From the NCBI GenBank assembly GCA_022573655.1, contig JACZTO010000013.1:1-50609 (forward strand): a stretch of DNA of 50,609 bases. Reading direction: 5' to 3'. A program made the translations under genes and the position numbers. Shown here piece by piece: positions 18,363 to 27,193 of the stretch. Positions within the stretch are counted from its first letter, which is position 1. Each line of letters opens with the position of its first letter. The notes beneath the pieces were generated by a model. It worked only from the letters and a program-made list of their open reading frames with translations. It did no database searches and was not told the DNA's origin. Source of the DNA: Pseudomonadota bacterium (GTDB taxonomy: Bacteria; Pseudomonadota; Gammaproteobacteria; Steroidobacterales; Woeseiaceae).

Positions 18363-20327
18363 ATGAGAAAATTGGCCTGTTTGGCATTAGCCATTCTCGG
18401 ATACACAATCGCGGCCGGCTCATCTGTTGCCGACATTGAGCCGTACCCGTTGGAGTACTGGGCCCTTCGCGAGGTCATCAACAACGCTCAGGTATCGCCA
18501 GATGGCAAGTATTTGGGCCTGATGAAGATCGCGTCGAAGAGAGCGAACCCAATCATTGAAGTGTATGAAACGGCTGATCTCAGCAAGAAGCCGTTTCGTA
18601 TTGGCGCGGCAAAGATGGAAGTCACAAACTTTTATTGGGCGAGTGACAAAGACATTGTGTTCACACTGCGGCAAAAAGTACGCGACCGGATTGACGGGTT
18701 CAATCGGGGCGTCTACGAAACTAGAATCGCGGTCGCAGACGTCGAGAAGAAAAAGATGCGCTCGTTCGATGAGTCGAACCCGACGATTGTCGATCTATTG
18801 CAGGACAAGCCTGATAAAATCATCATTTCTTTCACTGAGGGCGACGACGATGGGCCTGGCTCCAAACTGTCAGAAGCTTTCCGACCACGTGCGTACTGGG
18901 AGTTTGATCTCAATCGAGGAACAAAAAAACTCCTGATTCGCGGCAAGATCGCCCTCGGAAACATCGAGTTCGATGCGCAGGGAAATCCGTGGCTCGCACG
19001 TGGATTTGACCTGGCCCACGGTGAGTTAATCTGGTACTGGCGCAAGCCCGGCGGCTCCGGCTGGACTGAAATCAAACGTATGAGCGAAGATGATTTCGAG
19101 ACTTTTAGTGTCGAGAACATTGATTACACTCAGCCCGATCACCTGCTGGTTTACGCGCATAATGGCAACGACAAGATTGGCCTGTGGTCTTTCAACGTCA
19201 AAACCAAGAAACTCGACGAGCTGATCTACCGACGTGAAGATGCTGACGTATATGGCGTCAAATACCACAGCAATGACTGGACACATCCCAATCAGGTCAC
19301 CGGAGTGTCTTACTTCAAGGACAAACTACGGGTCGAGTTCTTCGACGAAACTGAGCGCGCAACTTACCAGCAGCTTGAACAGCTGATTCCGTATTCACAC
19401 TATATAAATATCAACAGCCGCTCTCGCGACGGCAACACGATGATCGTGTATAACGCTGGACCTCGTGACCCTGGCACCTACTACTTGCTCAGGAATGGGC
19501 AATTCAAAGTGGTCGGCAGCAAGCAACCGCTGCTTGAGAGCGAGAATCTCGCCGACGTCCGCTATATCAGTTACGACGCGCGTGACGGGCGTCCGATTCC
19601 CGCATTTCTGACAGTGCCTCATGGCGAAGCTCCATTTCCGCTCATTGTATTGCCGCATGGCGGCCCGTTCGTGCAGGAAACCGTCATTTACGACGAGTGG
19701 GCACAGATGCTGGCAAACAACGGCTACATGGTCATACAGCCGCAGTATCGTGGTTCGCATGGCTACGGCATGCAGTTTTACCTGGATGCGTTCATAAAAG
19801 GTGGACAGGGCGGTTATGAAATGCAGGACGACAAGGACGATGGTGCGAAATACCTCGTGGAGCGGGGTCTTGTGGACCCCGATCGCATCGCGATGTTCGG
19901 CTGGTCGTATGGCGGCTATGCCGCACTCGTTGCGGCATCACGCGAGGATCAGATATACCAGTGCGTTATTGCAGGTGCCGCGGTATCCGACCCGATAATG
20001 CAAGTGAACTACTACCGCTTCCGGCTCCGCGGAACCAGCCGCGACGAGCAGCTACGAATGTGGGATGACAGTATTTCGCCACTCAAAGAGGTGGCAAAGG
20101 TCAACGTGCCGATACTATTGATCCATGGTGACGTCGATCAGCGCGTGCCGCCCGAGCATGCCAAGAAGTACCGCAAGCTGCTGGACAAGCACAACAAGAA
20201 CTACAAGTATCTCGAACTTGAGGGCGCCGATCATTTTTCCAGCACGCTTTTTTATCGCCACCAGATTGCGCTGTACGAGTCGATGATCGACTTTCTCGAG
20301 AACGATTGCGGGCCTGGAGGGCTCTAA
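18363..20327 (+). CDS. S9 (prolyl oligopeptidase) family serine peptidase, exported
   Basis: 654 residues. A signal peptide (MRKLACLALAILGYTIAAG) indicates periplasmic location. The N-terminal two thirds form a beta-propeller-like domain; the C-terminal third is an alpha/beta hydrolase with the full triad: Ser515 in GWSYGGYAA, Asp592 in HGDVDQRVP and His624 in GADHFSS. Members cleave short peptides after proline or remove acylated N-terminal residues; some close relatives hydrolyse isopeptide bonds in lasso peptides and are encoded beside a TonB receptor. The neighbouring receptor makes import and degradation of peptides the likely role. No peptide-biosynthesis gene is nearby, so the lasso link is not supported here. 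Confidence 0.92.
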   Translation: MRKLACLALAILGYTIAAGSSVADIEPYPLEYWALREVINNAQVSPDGKYLGLMKIASKRANPIIEVYETADLSKKPFRIGAAKMEVTNFYWASDKDIVFTLRQKVRDRIDGFNRGVYETRIAVADVEKKKMRSFDESNPTIVDLLQDKPDKIIISFTEGDDDGPGSKLSEAFRPRAYWEFDLNRGTKKLLIRGKIALGNIEFDAQGNPWLARGFDLAHGELIWYWRKPGGSGWTEIKRMSEDDFETFSVENIDYTQPDHLLVYAHNGNDKIGLWSFNVKTKKLDELIYRREDADVYGVKYHSNDWTHPNQVTGVSYFKDKLRVEFFDETERATYQQLEQLIPYSHYININSRSRDGNTMIVYNAGPRDPGTYYLLRNGQFKVVGSKQPLLESENLADVRYISYDARDGRPIPAFLTVPHGEAPFPLIVLPHGGPFVQETVIYDEWAQMLANNGYMVIQPQYRGSHGYGMQFYLDAFIKGGQGGYEMQDDKDDGAKYLVERGLVDPDRIAMFGWSYGGYAALVAASREDQIYQCVIAGAAVSDPIMQVNYYRFRLRGTSRDEQLRMWDDSISPLKEVAKVNVPILLIHGDVDQRVPPEHAKKYRKLLDKHNKNYKYLELEGADHFSSTLFYRHQIALYESMIDFLENDCGPGGL

Positions 20328-20338
20328 TCGCAGGCTGA

Positions 20339-20393
20339 TTGTAGGAGCGCGCCTTGCGCGCGAATAAACTATGCGCCTTGCGCGCTCCTACAA
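20339..20393. repeat. REP-like inverted pair (palindromic intergenic element)
   Basis: Two 14-bp arms, TTGTAGGAGCGCGC at 20339-20352 and its perfect reverse complement at 20380-20393, flank 27 bp. Each arm runs into its own small GC hairpin (for example GCGCGC-CTT-GCGCGC at 20347-20361). This GTAGGAGC-plus-hairpin pattern is that of the repetitive extragenic palindromes scattered in pseudomonads and related gammaproteobacteria, usually mobilised by a REP-associated tyrosine transposase encoded elsewhere. It fills the gap between two convergent genes and can act as a bidirectional terminator. Confidence 0.8.
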
Positions 20394-20395
20394 AA

Positions 20396-22246
20396 TCAGA
20401 ACATCTCGCTCGGTCCCGGCGTTTCATCGCTGGGCTTCGAGCGGTTCTTGATGTGCTCGCCCGTGATCATGTTCGCGTAGCTCTGGCCCGGGCCTACCAT
20501 CGGGTATACGCCCGCATCGCGATCGATGATTACCTCGAGAAATGCCGGTCCTGCGAAATCCATGAACTCCCTGATGACCGCTGGCAGGTCTTCTCGTCTG
20601 TCCAGGCGTTTCGCGAACTTGAAACCGTCAGCTTCGGCCGCCTTGACGAAGTCCTTGTTATGCAAGGACTTATCACTACCTGACATGCGGCCGTCGAAGT
20701 AGAGTTTTTGCCACTGCCTCACCATGCCATCGCCAAAGTTGTTGAGTACGATGATTTTGACTGGTTGATTGTATGTGGTGACGGTTTCCAGCTCACCAAT
20801 ATTCATGCGAATACTGCCGTCTCCATCAATATCGATCACCATGCGGTCGGGTTTTGCGAACTGAGCGCCAATCGCAGCCGGCAGGCCGAAGCCCATCGTT
20901 CCCATGCTGCCCGACGTTAGCCAAAGACGTGGCTCACGAAAATCGAAATACTGGGCCGCCCACATCTGGTGTTGGCCAACGCCCGTCGTGATGATCGCCT
21001 CACCCTTGGTGTGTTTGTTGATTTCCTCAATCACCGCGTACGGTTGAATGAGTGGGCTGTCACGGTCGTAATTGAGTCCGTACTCTTTCTTGAGCACGGC
21101 GATTTCCTCGTGCCACGTGGCAAACGATTTCTTGAAGCCTATGCGGCGCCCGTACTCGAGCATGTCGGTGAGGTCCGTTTCCAGAATGCCGACGTGGTGC
21201 CAGTCGACTCGCTTGACCTTGCCAATTTCCGCAAAGTCGATGTCAAATTGCGCAATGTATTTCGCGTTTGGCGCGAACTTTGGTGGGTCGGCGGCTACGC
21301 GGTCATCGAACCGGGCACCGACGGCGATAACGAAATCGCAATCTTCAACAGCGTAGTTTGCGGATGCGATGCCGTGCATGCCAAGCATGTGCAGTGCCAA
21401 CGGATTTCGTGTATCGCTCGCGCCGAGCGCCATCAGTGTTGTCGTGATCGGAATGCCGTATTCTTTGGCCAACTGTCGCAAGGCCTTGGTCGCGTTTGCG
21501 TTGATAACGCCGCCGCCCGCATAAATCAGCGGTCGCTCGGACTCTGACAGCATGGTATAGAAACGCTCACAGGCATCATCGGCCAGCCTGTTGCCGGTGA
21601 CAGCCGCAAGTCGGCGCCGATAGCCGTGCAGGGGCAGCGTGCCTTGACCTGCGAATGCGCCCTCCCAGACTTGCACGTCTTTTGGAATATCGACAACGAC
21701 GGGCCCGGGTCGACCCGTGCGGGCAAGTTCGAAAGCGGTGCGCACTGTTTTTTCGAGTTGTTCCGGGTCGGTAACGAGGAATACGTGTTTGGCCACCGCC
21801 CCCATGATTGCCGAAACCGGCGCCTCTTGAAAGGCATCGGTGCCGATGGCTGCCATCGGTACCTGACCGCAAATCAAAACGAGTGGTACGGAATCGGCCA
21901 TGCTGTCGCGCACGGGCGTAACCGAGTTGGTCGCCCCCGGACCTGACGTGACCATGAAGACGCCGACTTTACCGCTGGCCCGAGCGTAGCCCGCCGCCAT
22001 GAACCCGGCACCCTGTTCATTGGCTGGAACGATCAGTGGAATAGGCGAGCTGCCATCCGCCTTTTTATGTTTTTCGTTATAACGAAACACTGCATCATAA
22101 ATCGGCAGAATGGCACCGCCGCTGTAGCCAAATACGGTTTCAACACCCTCGTCGACCAGCACCTGAATGACAGTGTCGGCGCCAGTCATGAGTTGCCCGG
22201 CCAGCGGATGCTCGTTTATGGCAGCGGTATTTGGCTGCTCGTTCAT
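20396..22246 (-). CDS. ilvB: Acetolactate synthase large subunit
   Basis: 616 residues, minus strand. It condenses pyruvate with pyruvate or 2-oxobutanoate, the first common step of branched-chain amino-acid synthesis, using thiamine diphosphate, FAD and Mg2+. Visible features are the catalytic Glu77 in PANEQGAGFMA, GARFDDRV in the FAD domain, and the ThDP motif GDGS...NN (475-503). Length is slightly above the usual 560-590 because of a 20-residue N-terminal extension and a polar C-terminal tail. The large subunit is transcribed away from the small subunit gene at 22401; in most gammaproteobacteria the two form one operon. A threonine dehydratase near 13 kb could supply 2-oxobutanoate. Confidence 0.96.
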   Translation of the reverse strand: MNEQPNTAAINEHPLAGQLMTGADTVIQVLVDEGVETVFGYSGGAILPIYDAVFRYNEKHKKADGSSPIPLIVPANEQGAGFMAAGYARASGKVGVFMVTSGPGATNSVTPVRDSMADSVPLVLICGQVPMAAIGTDAFQEAPVSAIMGAVAKHVFLVTDPEQLEKTVRTAFELARTGRPGPVVVDIPKDVQVWEGAFAGQGTLPLHGYRRRLAAVTGNRLADDACERFYTMLSESERPLIYAGGGVINANATKALRQLAKEYGIPITTTLMALGASDTRNPLALHMLGMHGIASANYAVEDCDFVIAVGARFDDRVAADPPKFAPNAKYIAQFDIDFAEIGKVKRVDWHHVGILETDLTDMLEYGRRIGFKKSFATWHEEIAVLKKEYGLNYDRDSPLIQPYAVIEEINKHTKGEAIITTGVGQHQMWAAQYFDFREPRLWLTSGSMGTMGFGLPAAIGAQFAKPDRMVIDIDGDGSIRMNIGELETVTTYNQPVKIIVLNNFGDGMVRQWQKLYFDGRMSGSDKSLHNKDFVKAAEADGFKFAKRLDRREDLPAVIREFMDFAGPAFLEVIIDRDAGVYPMVGPGQSYANMITGEHIKNRSKPSDETPGPSEMF

Positions 22247-22400
22247 TGCTTTCCCATTTGCTTGAAGCTACGGATTTTTCGCGAGTGTTTACTAATTTTT
22301 ATTGCATTGCAATACTCAGGATTCTGCGCCAACATCCGCGGTGAATGCAGGTAAAATAGTTTCAAACGTAATTCTTTTGTTCGAGCAGGAACGAGCAGTA
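22247..22400. promoter_or_regulatory. Shared divergent control region between ilvB and ilvN
   Basis: The 154 bp between the two start codons must contain promoters for both strands. It is A+T-rich near 22270-22310, contains the short dyad ATTGC-ATT-GCAAT at 22301-22313, and has TAAAAT near 22354, a possible -10 element for ilvN. No leader peptide with repeated Ile/Val/Leu codons was found, so classical attenuation is not evident. A shared regulator binding here is inferred. Confidence 0.45.
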
Positions 22401-22922
22401 ATGCGACACGCAATATCAGTCCTTTTGCAGAACGAGGTCGGCGCGCTGACGCGCATGACGGGCATGTTTTCAACTCGTGGCTACAATATCGAAACATTGA
22501 ATGTGGCGCCCACCGATGACCCCCTGGTTTCTCGTGTGACGCTGGTCGTAACGGGTTCGGATGCCGCAATCGCCCAGCTCAATGCGCAGCTGGCCAAACT
22601 CATTGACGTGGTCAACATACACGACATGACGCTTGGCGAGCATTTCGAACGCGAACTGGTGATCGTCAAGATCAAGCTCGCTACGGGTGGACTGGCACGA
22701 GTCATGTCATTGACGAAGCAATTTGGTGCGGAAATCCTGGATGACGCGCAAGTGAGTTGCACGATACAGCTTACCGGCCGCGTGAAGGACATTGATGCCT
22801 TCATTGCGGAGGCCGCGGCCATTGGCGAGATATCCGCTGTCGCGCGTAGTGGCACAGTTGCGGTTTCAAAGGGTGAAATAACGCTGTCATCTTTCGATCG
22901 TCAGCATCTGCTTGTCGGCTAG
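22401..22922 (+). CDS. ilvN: Acetolactate synthase regulatory small subunit
   Basis: 173 residues, ATG at 22401 with AGGAAC about 8 bp upstream; an upstream TTG at 22302 would add a 33-residue extension with no family match. The N-terminus is a typical ACT domain (MRHAISVLLQNEVGALTRM, then FSTRGYNIETLNV), which binds the feedback inhibitor valine, followed by the C-terminal domain that activates the catalytic subunit. The two-domain length matches IlvH-type subunits. It lies 3 bp before proB, so its transcript continues into proline genes while its catalytic partner is on the other strand. Confidence 0.95.
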   Translation: MRHAISVLLQNEVGALTRMTGMFSTRGYNIETLNVAPTDDPLVSRVTLVVTGSDAAIAQLNAQLAKLIDVVNIHDMTLGEHFERELVIVKIKLATGGLARVMSLTKQFGAEILDDAQVSCTIQLTGRVKDIDAFIAEAAAIGEISAVARSGTVAVSKGEITLSSFDRQHLLVG

Positions 22923-22925
22923 CTC

Positions 22926-24050
22926 GTGTCAGGGCTGGCGCTTTCTGATTTTCGCCGACTCGTTGTCAAAGTCGGCTCGTCCCTGCTGGTCGATGACCAC
23001 GGGCGGTTGAATCGCGATTGGCTGGCCGGACTGTGCGACGATATTGCCAACCTGAATCGACAGGACCATGAAATCCTTGTCGTTTCGTCTGGCGCGATAG
23101 CGATCGGCAGCTCGATACTGGGGATCAACAAACGTCGTGCGCGTCTTGAAGACCTGCAGGCCGCGGCGGCGGCCGGGCAGGTGCAATTGGTGCATGCCTA
23201 TCAGGAAGCGCTGGGCCGACATGACATCACTGCCGCGCAGGTCCTGCTGACGCTCGATGACACAGAAAACAGACGTCGCTTCCTGAACGCTCGCGGCACG
23301 CTGGGGAAATTGCTTGAGCGCAGCGTCGTTCCGATCATCAATGAGAATGATACCGTTGCGACGGAGGAAATTCGCTATGGCGACAATGACAGACTTGCGG
23401 CACGCATCGCGCAGCTGGTCATGGCCGACGCGCTGATATTGTTGTCTGACGTCGATGGCTTTTACACTGCGGACCCGGCAGCTGACGAAAATGCACAGCA
23501 CATTCCTGCAGTAGGCAAGATCAGCGCCGAGATGATGGCAATGGCTGGCGCAACGCGATCCGACGTTGGTACCGGTGGTATGGTAACAAAACTTCAGGCA
23601 GCCCGAATTGCCACTCACGCGGGTTGTGCGACCGTGATTGCGAGTGGTGCGATTCAACGCCCGTTGCGGGCCCTGGGTGCGGGAGCTCGATGTACGGTAT
23701 TTGCCGCGGCTGGTACGCCAGCGGCGGCGCGCAAGCAATGGCTCGCAGGAGTACATGACGTCAAAGGTGAGCTGCGACTTGACGATGGTGCAGTGAATGC
23801 TCTGAGTGGTGGCAGCAGTCTGTTGCCAGTCGGGGTTATCGCTGTCGCGGGCAAATTTCGCCGTGGCGATGTCGTCAGGCTGATAGACAACAATGGCGCC
23901 GAAATCGGACGTGGGCTTGCTGAATACTCTGACGACGAGGCGCTGCAGCTCGTTGGTTGCCAGTCAGACGAGATAGAGGCAACGCTGGGTTATCGTGGCC
24001 GGACGGTTATGGTACACGTCAATGAATTGGTGTTATTCGATCATGACTGA
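22926..24050 (+). CDS. proB: Glutamate 5-kinase
   Basis: 374 residues, GTG start at 22926, 3 bp after ilvN. It phosphorylates glutamate to glutamyl 5-phosphate, the first step of proline synthesis, and is normally inhibited by proline. The amino-acid-kinase domain shows VVKVGSSLL, VSSGAIAIG, PIINENDTV, YGDNDRLAA and the GTGGMVTKLQAA loop; a C-terminal PUA domain (about 280-365) is present, as in E. coli ProB. The end overlaps the proA start by 8 bp, ensuring paired synthesis of the two enzymes that channel the unstable phosphate. Confidence 0.97.
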   Translation: MSGLALSDFRRLVVKVGSSLLVDDHGRLNRDWLAGLCDDIANLNRQDHEILVVSSGAIAIGSSILGINKRRARLEDLQAAAAAGQVQLVHAYQEALGRHDITAAQVLLTLDDTENRRRFLNARGTLGKLLERSVVPIINENDTVATEEIRYGDNDRLAARIAQLVMADALILLSDVDGFYTADPAADENAQHIPAVGKISAEMMAMAGATRSDVGTGGMVTKLQAARIATHAGCATVIASGAIQRPLRALGAGARCTVFAAAGTPAAARKQWLAGVHDVKGELRLDDGAVNALSGGSSLLPVGVIAVAGKFRRGDVVRLIDNNGAEIGRGLAEYSDDEALQLVGCQSDEIEATLGYRGRTVMVHVNELVLFDHD

Positions 24051-25329
24051 GCGACGCGCTGCGGTCGATGCATCGATAGCGGCGACAATGGACGCGTTGG
24101 GACAGGCTGCTCGTACGGCAGCTCGCGGTCTTGCGGTGACCGATTCTGAGCGGCGCAACGCCGCGTTGCTCGCGATGGCTGCCGCGATACGCAGTAAAGC
24201 TGCAGCCATCCTCGAGGCGAATGAGACGGATATGCGAGCGGCCCGGGAGCGTGGGCTAAGCGAGGCGATGCTCGATCGACTGATACTCGATGGCGAACGG
24301 GTTGAGGCGATGGCGGTGGTCCTGGAAGCTGTCAGCGAATTGCCGGATCCTGTTGGCAGAATACTGGCGGAGTGGCAACGTCCCAACGGACTAAAGATTC
24401 AACGTGTGGCGGTGCCACTCGGTGTCATTGGCATGATTTACGAAAGTAGACCGAATGTCACAGTCGATGCAGCCGCGTTGTGCGTGAAGTCAGGCAACGC
24501 CGTCATCCTCAGGGGCGGCTCCGAGAGCTTTCACTCCAGCCAGACTATCCATAATTGCATTCGCGGCGGCTTGATCGACGCTGGCATCACCCCGGAATGT
24601 GTACAGATGGTTCCAACGCGTGACAGGGCTGCCGTTGGGTATCTGCTTGCATCAATGTCCGAGTGGGTAGATGTCGTTATCCCGCGTGGAGGAAAGGGTT
24701 TGTTGCAGCGTGTACGGGACGAGGCGAGGGTGCCGGTAATTGGGCACCTGGAAGGTGTCTGTCATGTGTATCTTCACTCAGCGGCCGATGCGGACATGGC
24801 ACGAGAGGTAGTGCTGAACGCGAAAATGCGCCGCACCGGGGTTTGTGGAGCTGCTGAAACCATACTCGTTGACAGAAAGGTCGCTGCAAAGCTGCTGCCC
24901 GACGTGTGTGCGGCGTTGTCTGCTGCCGGCTGCGAAATACGCGGTGACGAGACTGTGCGTGCCATCGTGCCTGCCGCAGTGTCGGCCAACAGTGAAGACT
25001 GGGCGGCCGAGTATCTCGACGCTATTGTTGCCATACGTGTCGTGGACGATATCGATAATGCGATCGCCCACATTGTTGAATACGGTTCCGGACACACCGA
25101 AAGCATCGTGACGAATGATGACCTGGCCGCGGAGCAGTTTTTTCGCTCGGTCGATAGCGCGATTGTGTTACAGAACGCGTCTACGCAATTTGCCGACGGC
25201 GGCGAGTTTGGTATGGGAGCCGAAATCGGAATTGCGACGGGGCGCATACATGCGCGCGGGCCGGTAGGTGCTGAACAGCTGACCACCTACAAGTACATCG
25301 TACGCGGGACCGGTCAGGTCCGTCCCTGA
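24043..25329 (+). CDS. proA: Glutamate-5-semialdehyde dehydrogenase (gamma-glutamyl phosphate reductase)
   Basis: 428 residues from ATG 24043, inside the end of proB; a GTG/ATG-like extension upstream is not used. It reduces glutamyl 5-phosphate with NADPH to glutamate semialdehyde, which cyclises on the path to proline. The aldehyde-dehydrogenase fold is clear: GVIGMIYESRPNVT, SGNAVILRGGSE, GHLEGVCHVY, and the catalytic cysteine in RRTGVCGAAET. Its stop overlaps the glpD start (TGATG), making a translationally coupled chain ilvN-proB-proA-glpD. proC is not in the window. Confidence 0.97.
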   Translation: MTERRAAVDASIAATMDALGQAARTAARGLAVTDSERRNAALLAMAAAIRSKAAAILEANETDMRAARERGLSEAMLDRLILDGERVEAMAVVLEAVSELPDPVGRILAEWQRPNGLKIQRVAVPLGVIGMIYESRPNVTVDAAALCVKSGNAVILRGGSESFHSSQTIHNCIRGGLIDAGITPECVQMVPTRDRAAVGYLLASMSEWVDVVIPRGGKGLLQRVRDEARVPVIGHLEGVCHVYLHSAADADMAREVVLNAKMRRTGVCGAAETILVDRKVAAKLLPDVCAALSAAGCEIRGDETVRAIVPAAVSANSEDWAAEYLDAIVAIRVVDDIDNAIAHIVEYGSGHTESIVTNDDLAAEQFFRSVDSAIVLQNASTQFADGGEFGMGAEIGIATGRIHARGPVGAEQLTTYKYIVRGTGQVRP

Positions 25330-26933
25330 TGGCTGACCGCCGGTTGCAGGACGCTGCGCCGCAGTTCGACGTCGCCATCGTTGGTGCTGGTATCAACGGG
25401 GCGGGGATAGCACGCGACGCAGCGCTGCGTGGACTGAAAGTCGTTATCTTCGACAAGAACGATATGTGTAGCGGTACCTCTGCCGTATCCAGTCGCCTGA
25501 TTCACGGCGGATTGCGATATCTGGAATATGCGGAAATTCCATTGGTCTACGAGTCGTTACACGAACGTCGTTACCTGCGGCACATCGCGCGGCACCTGGT
25601 TCAGCCTCTGCGTATTTGCATTCCGATTTTCGCAGGTGCCAGGCGCGGCTTGCTACTCATACGTCTGGGCATGATTGCCTACGATTTGCTGTCGTTTCGC
25701 AAATTGACGCCCAATCACGAAATACTCGACGCGGCAGAAATACAGGACAGGGAGCCGGGATTGCGTCGCGACGGTTTGCGTGGCGCTGCCTGCTACTTCG
25801 ATGCGCAGGTTACGTTCGCCGAGCGCCTGGTTCTTGAGAACCTGCTTGCTGCCCGGTCTGCCGGCGCGGTTATCAATACACATTGCGAGGTTCGCGAGAT
25901 TTGTATCCGCAAGGGCCGCGTAGTTTCCCTGGTTTATGCAGACGCGTCCGGTGCGCTTCGCGAACTGACTGTGGGTTCAATAGTCAACGCGTCGGGACCC
26001 TGGGTTGACCAGGTCCTCAAACTGGCGCCTCGGGCCACGAAGAGATTTATCGGTGGCACCAAGGGAAGTCACATTATCGTGGCTCGATTTCCAGGCGCCC
26101 CGACAGACGCTTTTTATGTGGAAGCCGCGGCCGATTGTCGGCCGTTCTTTATTATTCCGTGGAATGGCCAGTGTCTCATCGGCACGACCGACATTCGCTA
26201 CACGGACGATCTGGACAATATCCGCGCAAGTCGTGCAGAGATCGACTATCTGCTGGCGGAGACGAACCGTGTATTTCCCGGCGCAGGATTGGATGTCAGT
26301 GATATCCACTTTGCGTACGCGGGCGTTCGCCCGTTGCCGTACCGCGACAAAGGACCGGAGTCGGCGATTACGCGGCGCCATATCATCAAGGCCAACCGGC
26401 AGGTTGCCAAAGGTCTGGTGTCGATTATCGGTGGCAAGCTGACGACCTATCGCAACCTGGCCGAGCAGACTGTCGACAAGCTGGCAAAAATCTTGCGTCG
26501 CAAGCTCCCCGAGTGCCGGACACACGACACGCTCCTGCCGGGCGCCTGGGGCATCGATCGCGCACAGCAACAACTTGTGGCATTGCGAATGCTTTCTGAT
26601 AACAGCGTTGAACGCCTGCTGCATATATACGGTGGCCGCGCAGTCGGAATATGTGAGTTGATGGAAGTCGGCGCAACCTGTCGCGAAACCCTGGATGACG
26701 ACAACACGCTACTTGCGGCCGAAGTTGTATTCACGATTCGTGACGAGTTTGCGGCAACGCTAACCGACATCGTTTTTCGCCGCATGATGATCGGCTTTGA
26801 CCCTGACCAGGGTCGGAGTCAATACGCAGCAGTCTGTTCTGTGGCGGCGGGAGAGCTGGGGTGGACGACGGACGAAGCAAACGCTCAGATGGAAAGACTG
26901 GTCAGTTATGCGGATTCCCTGCGGGAATTCTGA
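25329..26933 (+). CDS. glpD: Aerobic glycerol-3-phosphate dehydrogenase
   Basis: 534 residues. The membrane-associated flavoenzyme oxidises glycerol 3-phosphate to dihydroxyacetone phosphate and passes electrons to quinone. The FAD-binding GAGING motif is at 19-24 (VAIVGAGINGAGIARDA), followed by GTSAVSSRLIHGGLRYLE, typical of GlpD, and GGKLTTYRNLAE near 375. A C-terminal helical domain is present. It is coupled to proA through TGATG, an unusual setting: glpD generally lies with glpF, glpK or glpR, none of which is here. Convergent with a small minus-strand gene after an 11-bp gap. Confidence 0.95.
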   Translation: MADRRLQDAAPQFDVAIVGAGINGAGIARDAALRGLKVVIFDKNDMCSGTSAVSSRLIHGGLRYLEYAEIPLVYESLHERRYLRHIARHLVQPLRICIPIFAGARRGLLLIRLGMIAYDLLSFRKLTPNHEILDAAEIQDREPGLRRDGLRGAACYFDAQVTFAERLVLENLLAARSAGAVINTHCEVREICIRKGRVVSLVYADASGALRELTVGSIVNASGPWVDQVLKLAPRATKRFIGGTKGSHIIVARFPGAPTDAFYVEAAADCRPFFIIPWNGQCLIGTTDIRYTDDLDNIRASRAEIDYLLAETNRVFPGAGLDVSDIHFAYAGVRPLPYRDKGPESAITRRHIIKANRQVAKGLVSIIGGKLTTYRNLAEQTVDKLAKILRRKLPECRTHDTLLPGAWGIDRAQQQLVALRMLSDNSVERLLHIYGGRAVGICELMEVGATCRETLDDDNTLLAAEVVFTIRDEFAATLTDIVFRRMMIGFDPDQGRSQYAAVCSVAAGELGWTTDEANAQMERLVSYADSLREF

Positions 26934-26944
26934 TCGTCATTCGA

Positions 26945-27193
26945 CTAGCGAGTGATTTTCTCGAGTACTTGCGTGGGAGTATCCGTATTGCGGTAATAGC
27001 CGTGGCGAGTTCCCATGTCAGTGTAAGCCGTATCTCGGTCTGCTTCGCTGGCATACCAAAGTAGTTGTTCCCAGTTATCGCCCAATATTTTTATCATGGT
27101 ATCGCCATCTGGTAACGACACGCGGATGCCATAGCTGCGTTTTGTGCCGGCAGTTCCAGGTGCTACAAGATTGTGTCGATGGCAGTAATTCAC
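26945..27193 (-). CDS. Small protein coupled to the kinase-like gene, unknown function
   Basis: 82 residues on the minus strand from GTG at 27193, which overlaps the stop of the upstream kinase-like gene (GTGA), with AGAGGA 8 bp before it. The coupled start and good ribosome-binding site make this a real gene, not a random frame. The centre (GIRVSLPDGDTMIKILGDNW, then EQLLWYASEADRDTAYTDM) looks like a compact alpha/beta domain. No family is recognised, and no signal peptide or membrane segment is visible. A longer open frame extends upstream inside the kinase gene but is non-coding in character. Confidence 0.65.
   Translation of the reverse strand: MNYCHRHNLVAPGTAGTKRSYGIRVSLPDGDTMIKILGDNWEQLLWYASEADRDTAYTDMGTRHGYYRNTDTPTQVLEKITR

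Noticed and set aside
18363-20327. Lasso-peptide isopeptidase identity for the S9 peptidase
   Set aside because: The neighbouring TonB receptor fits, but no precursor, protease or cyclase gene of a lasso cluster is in the window; a general peptidase explains the data.
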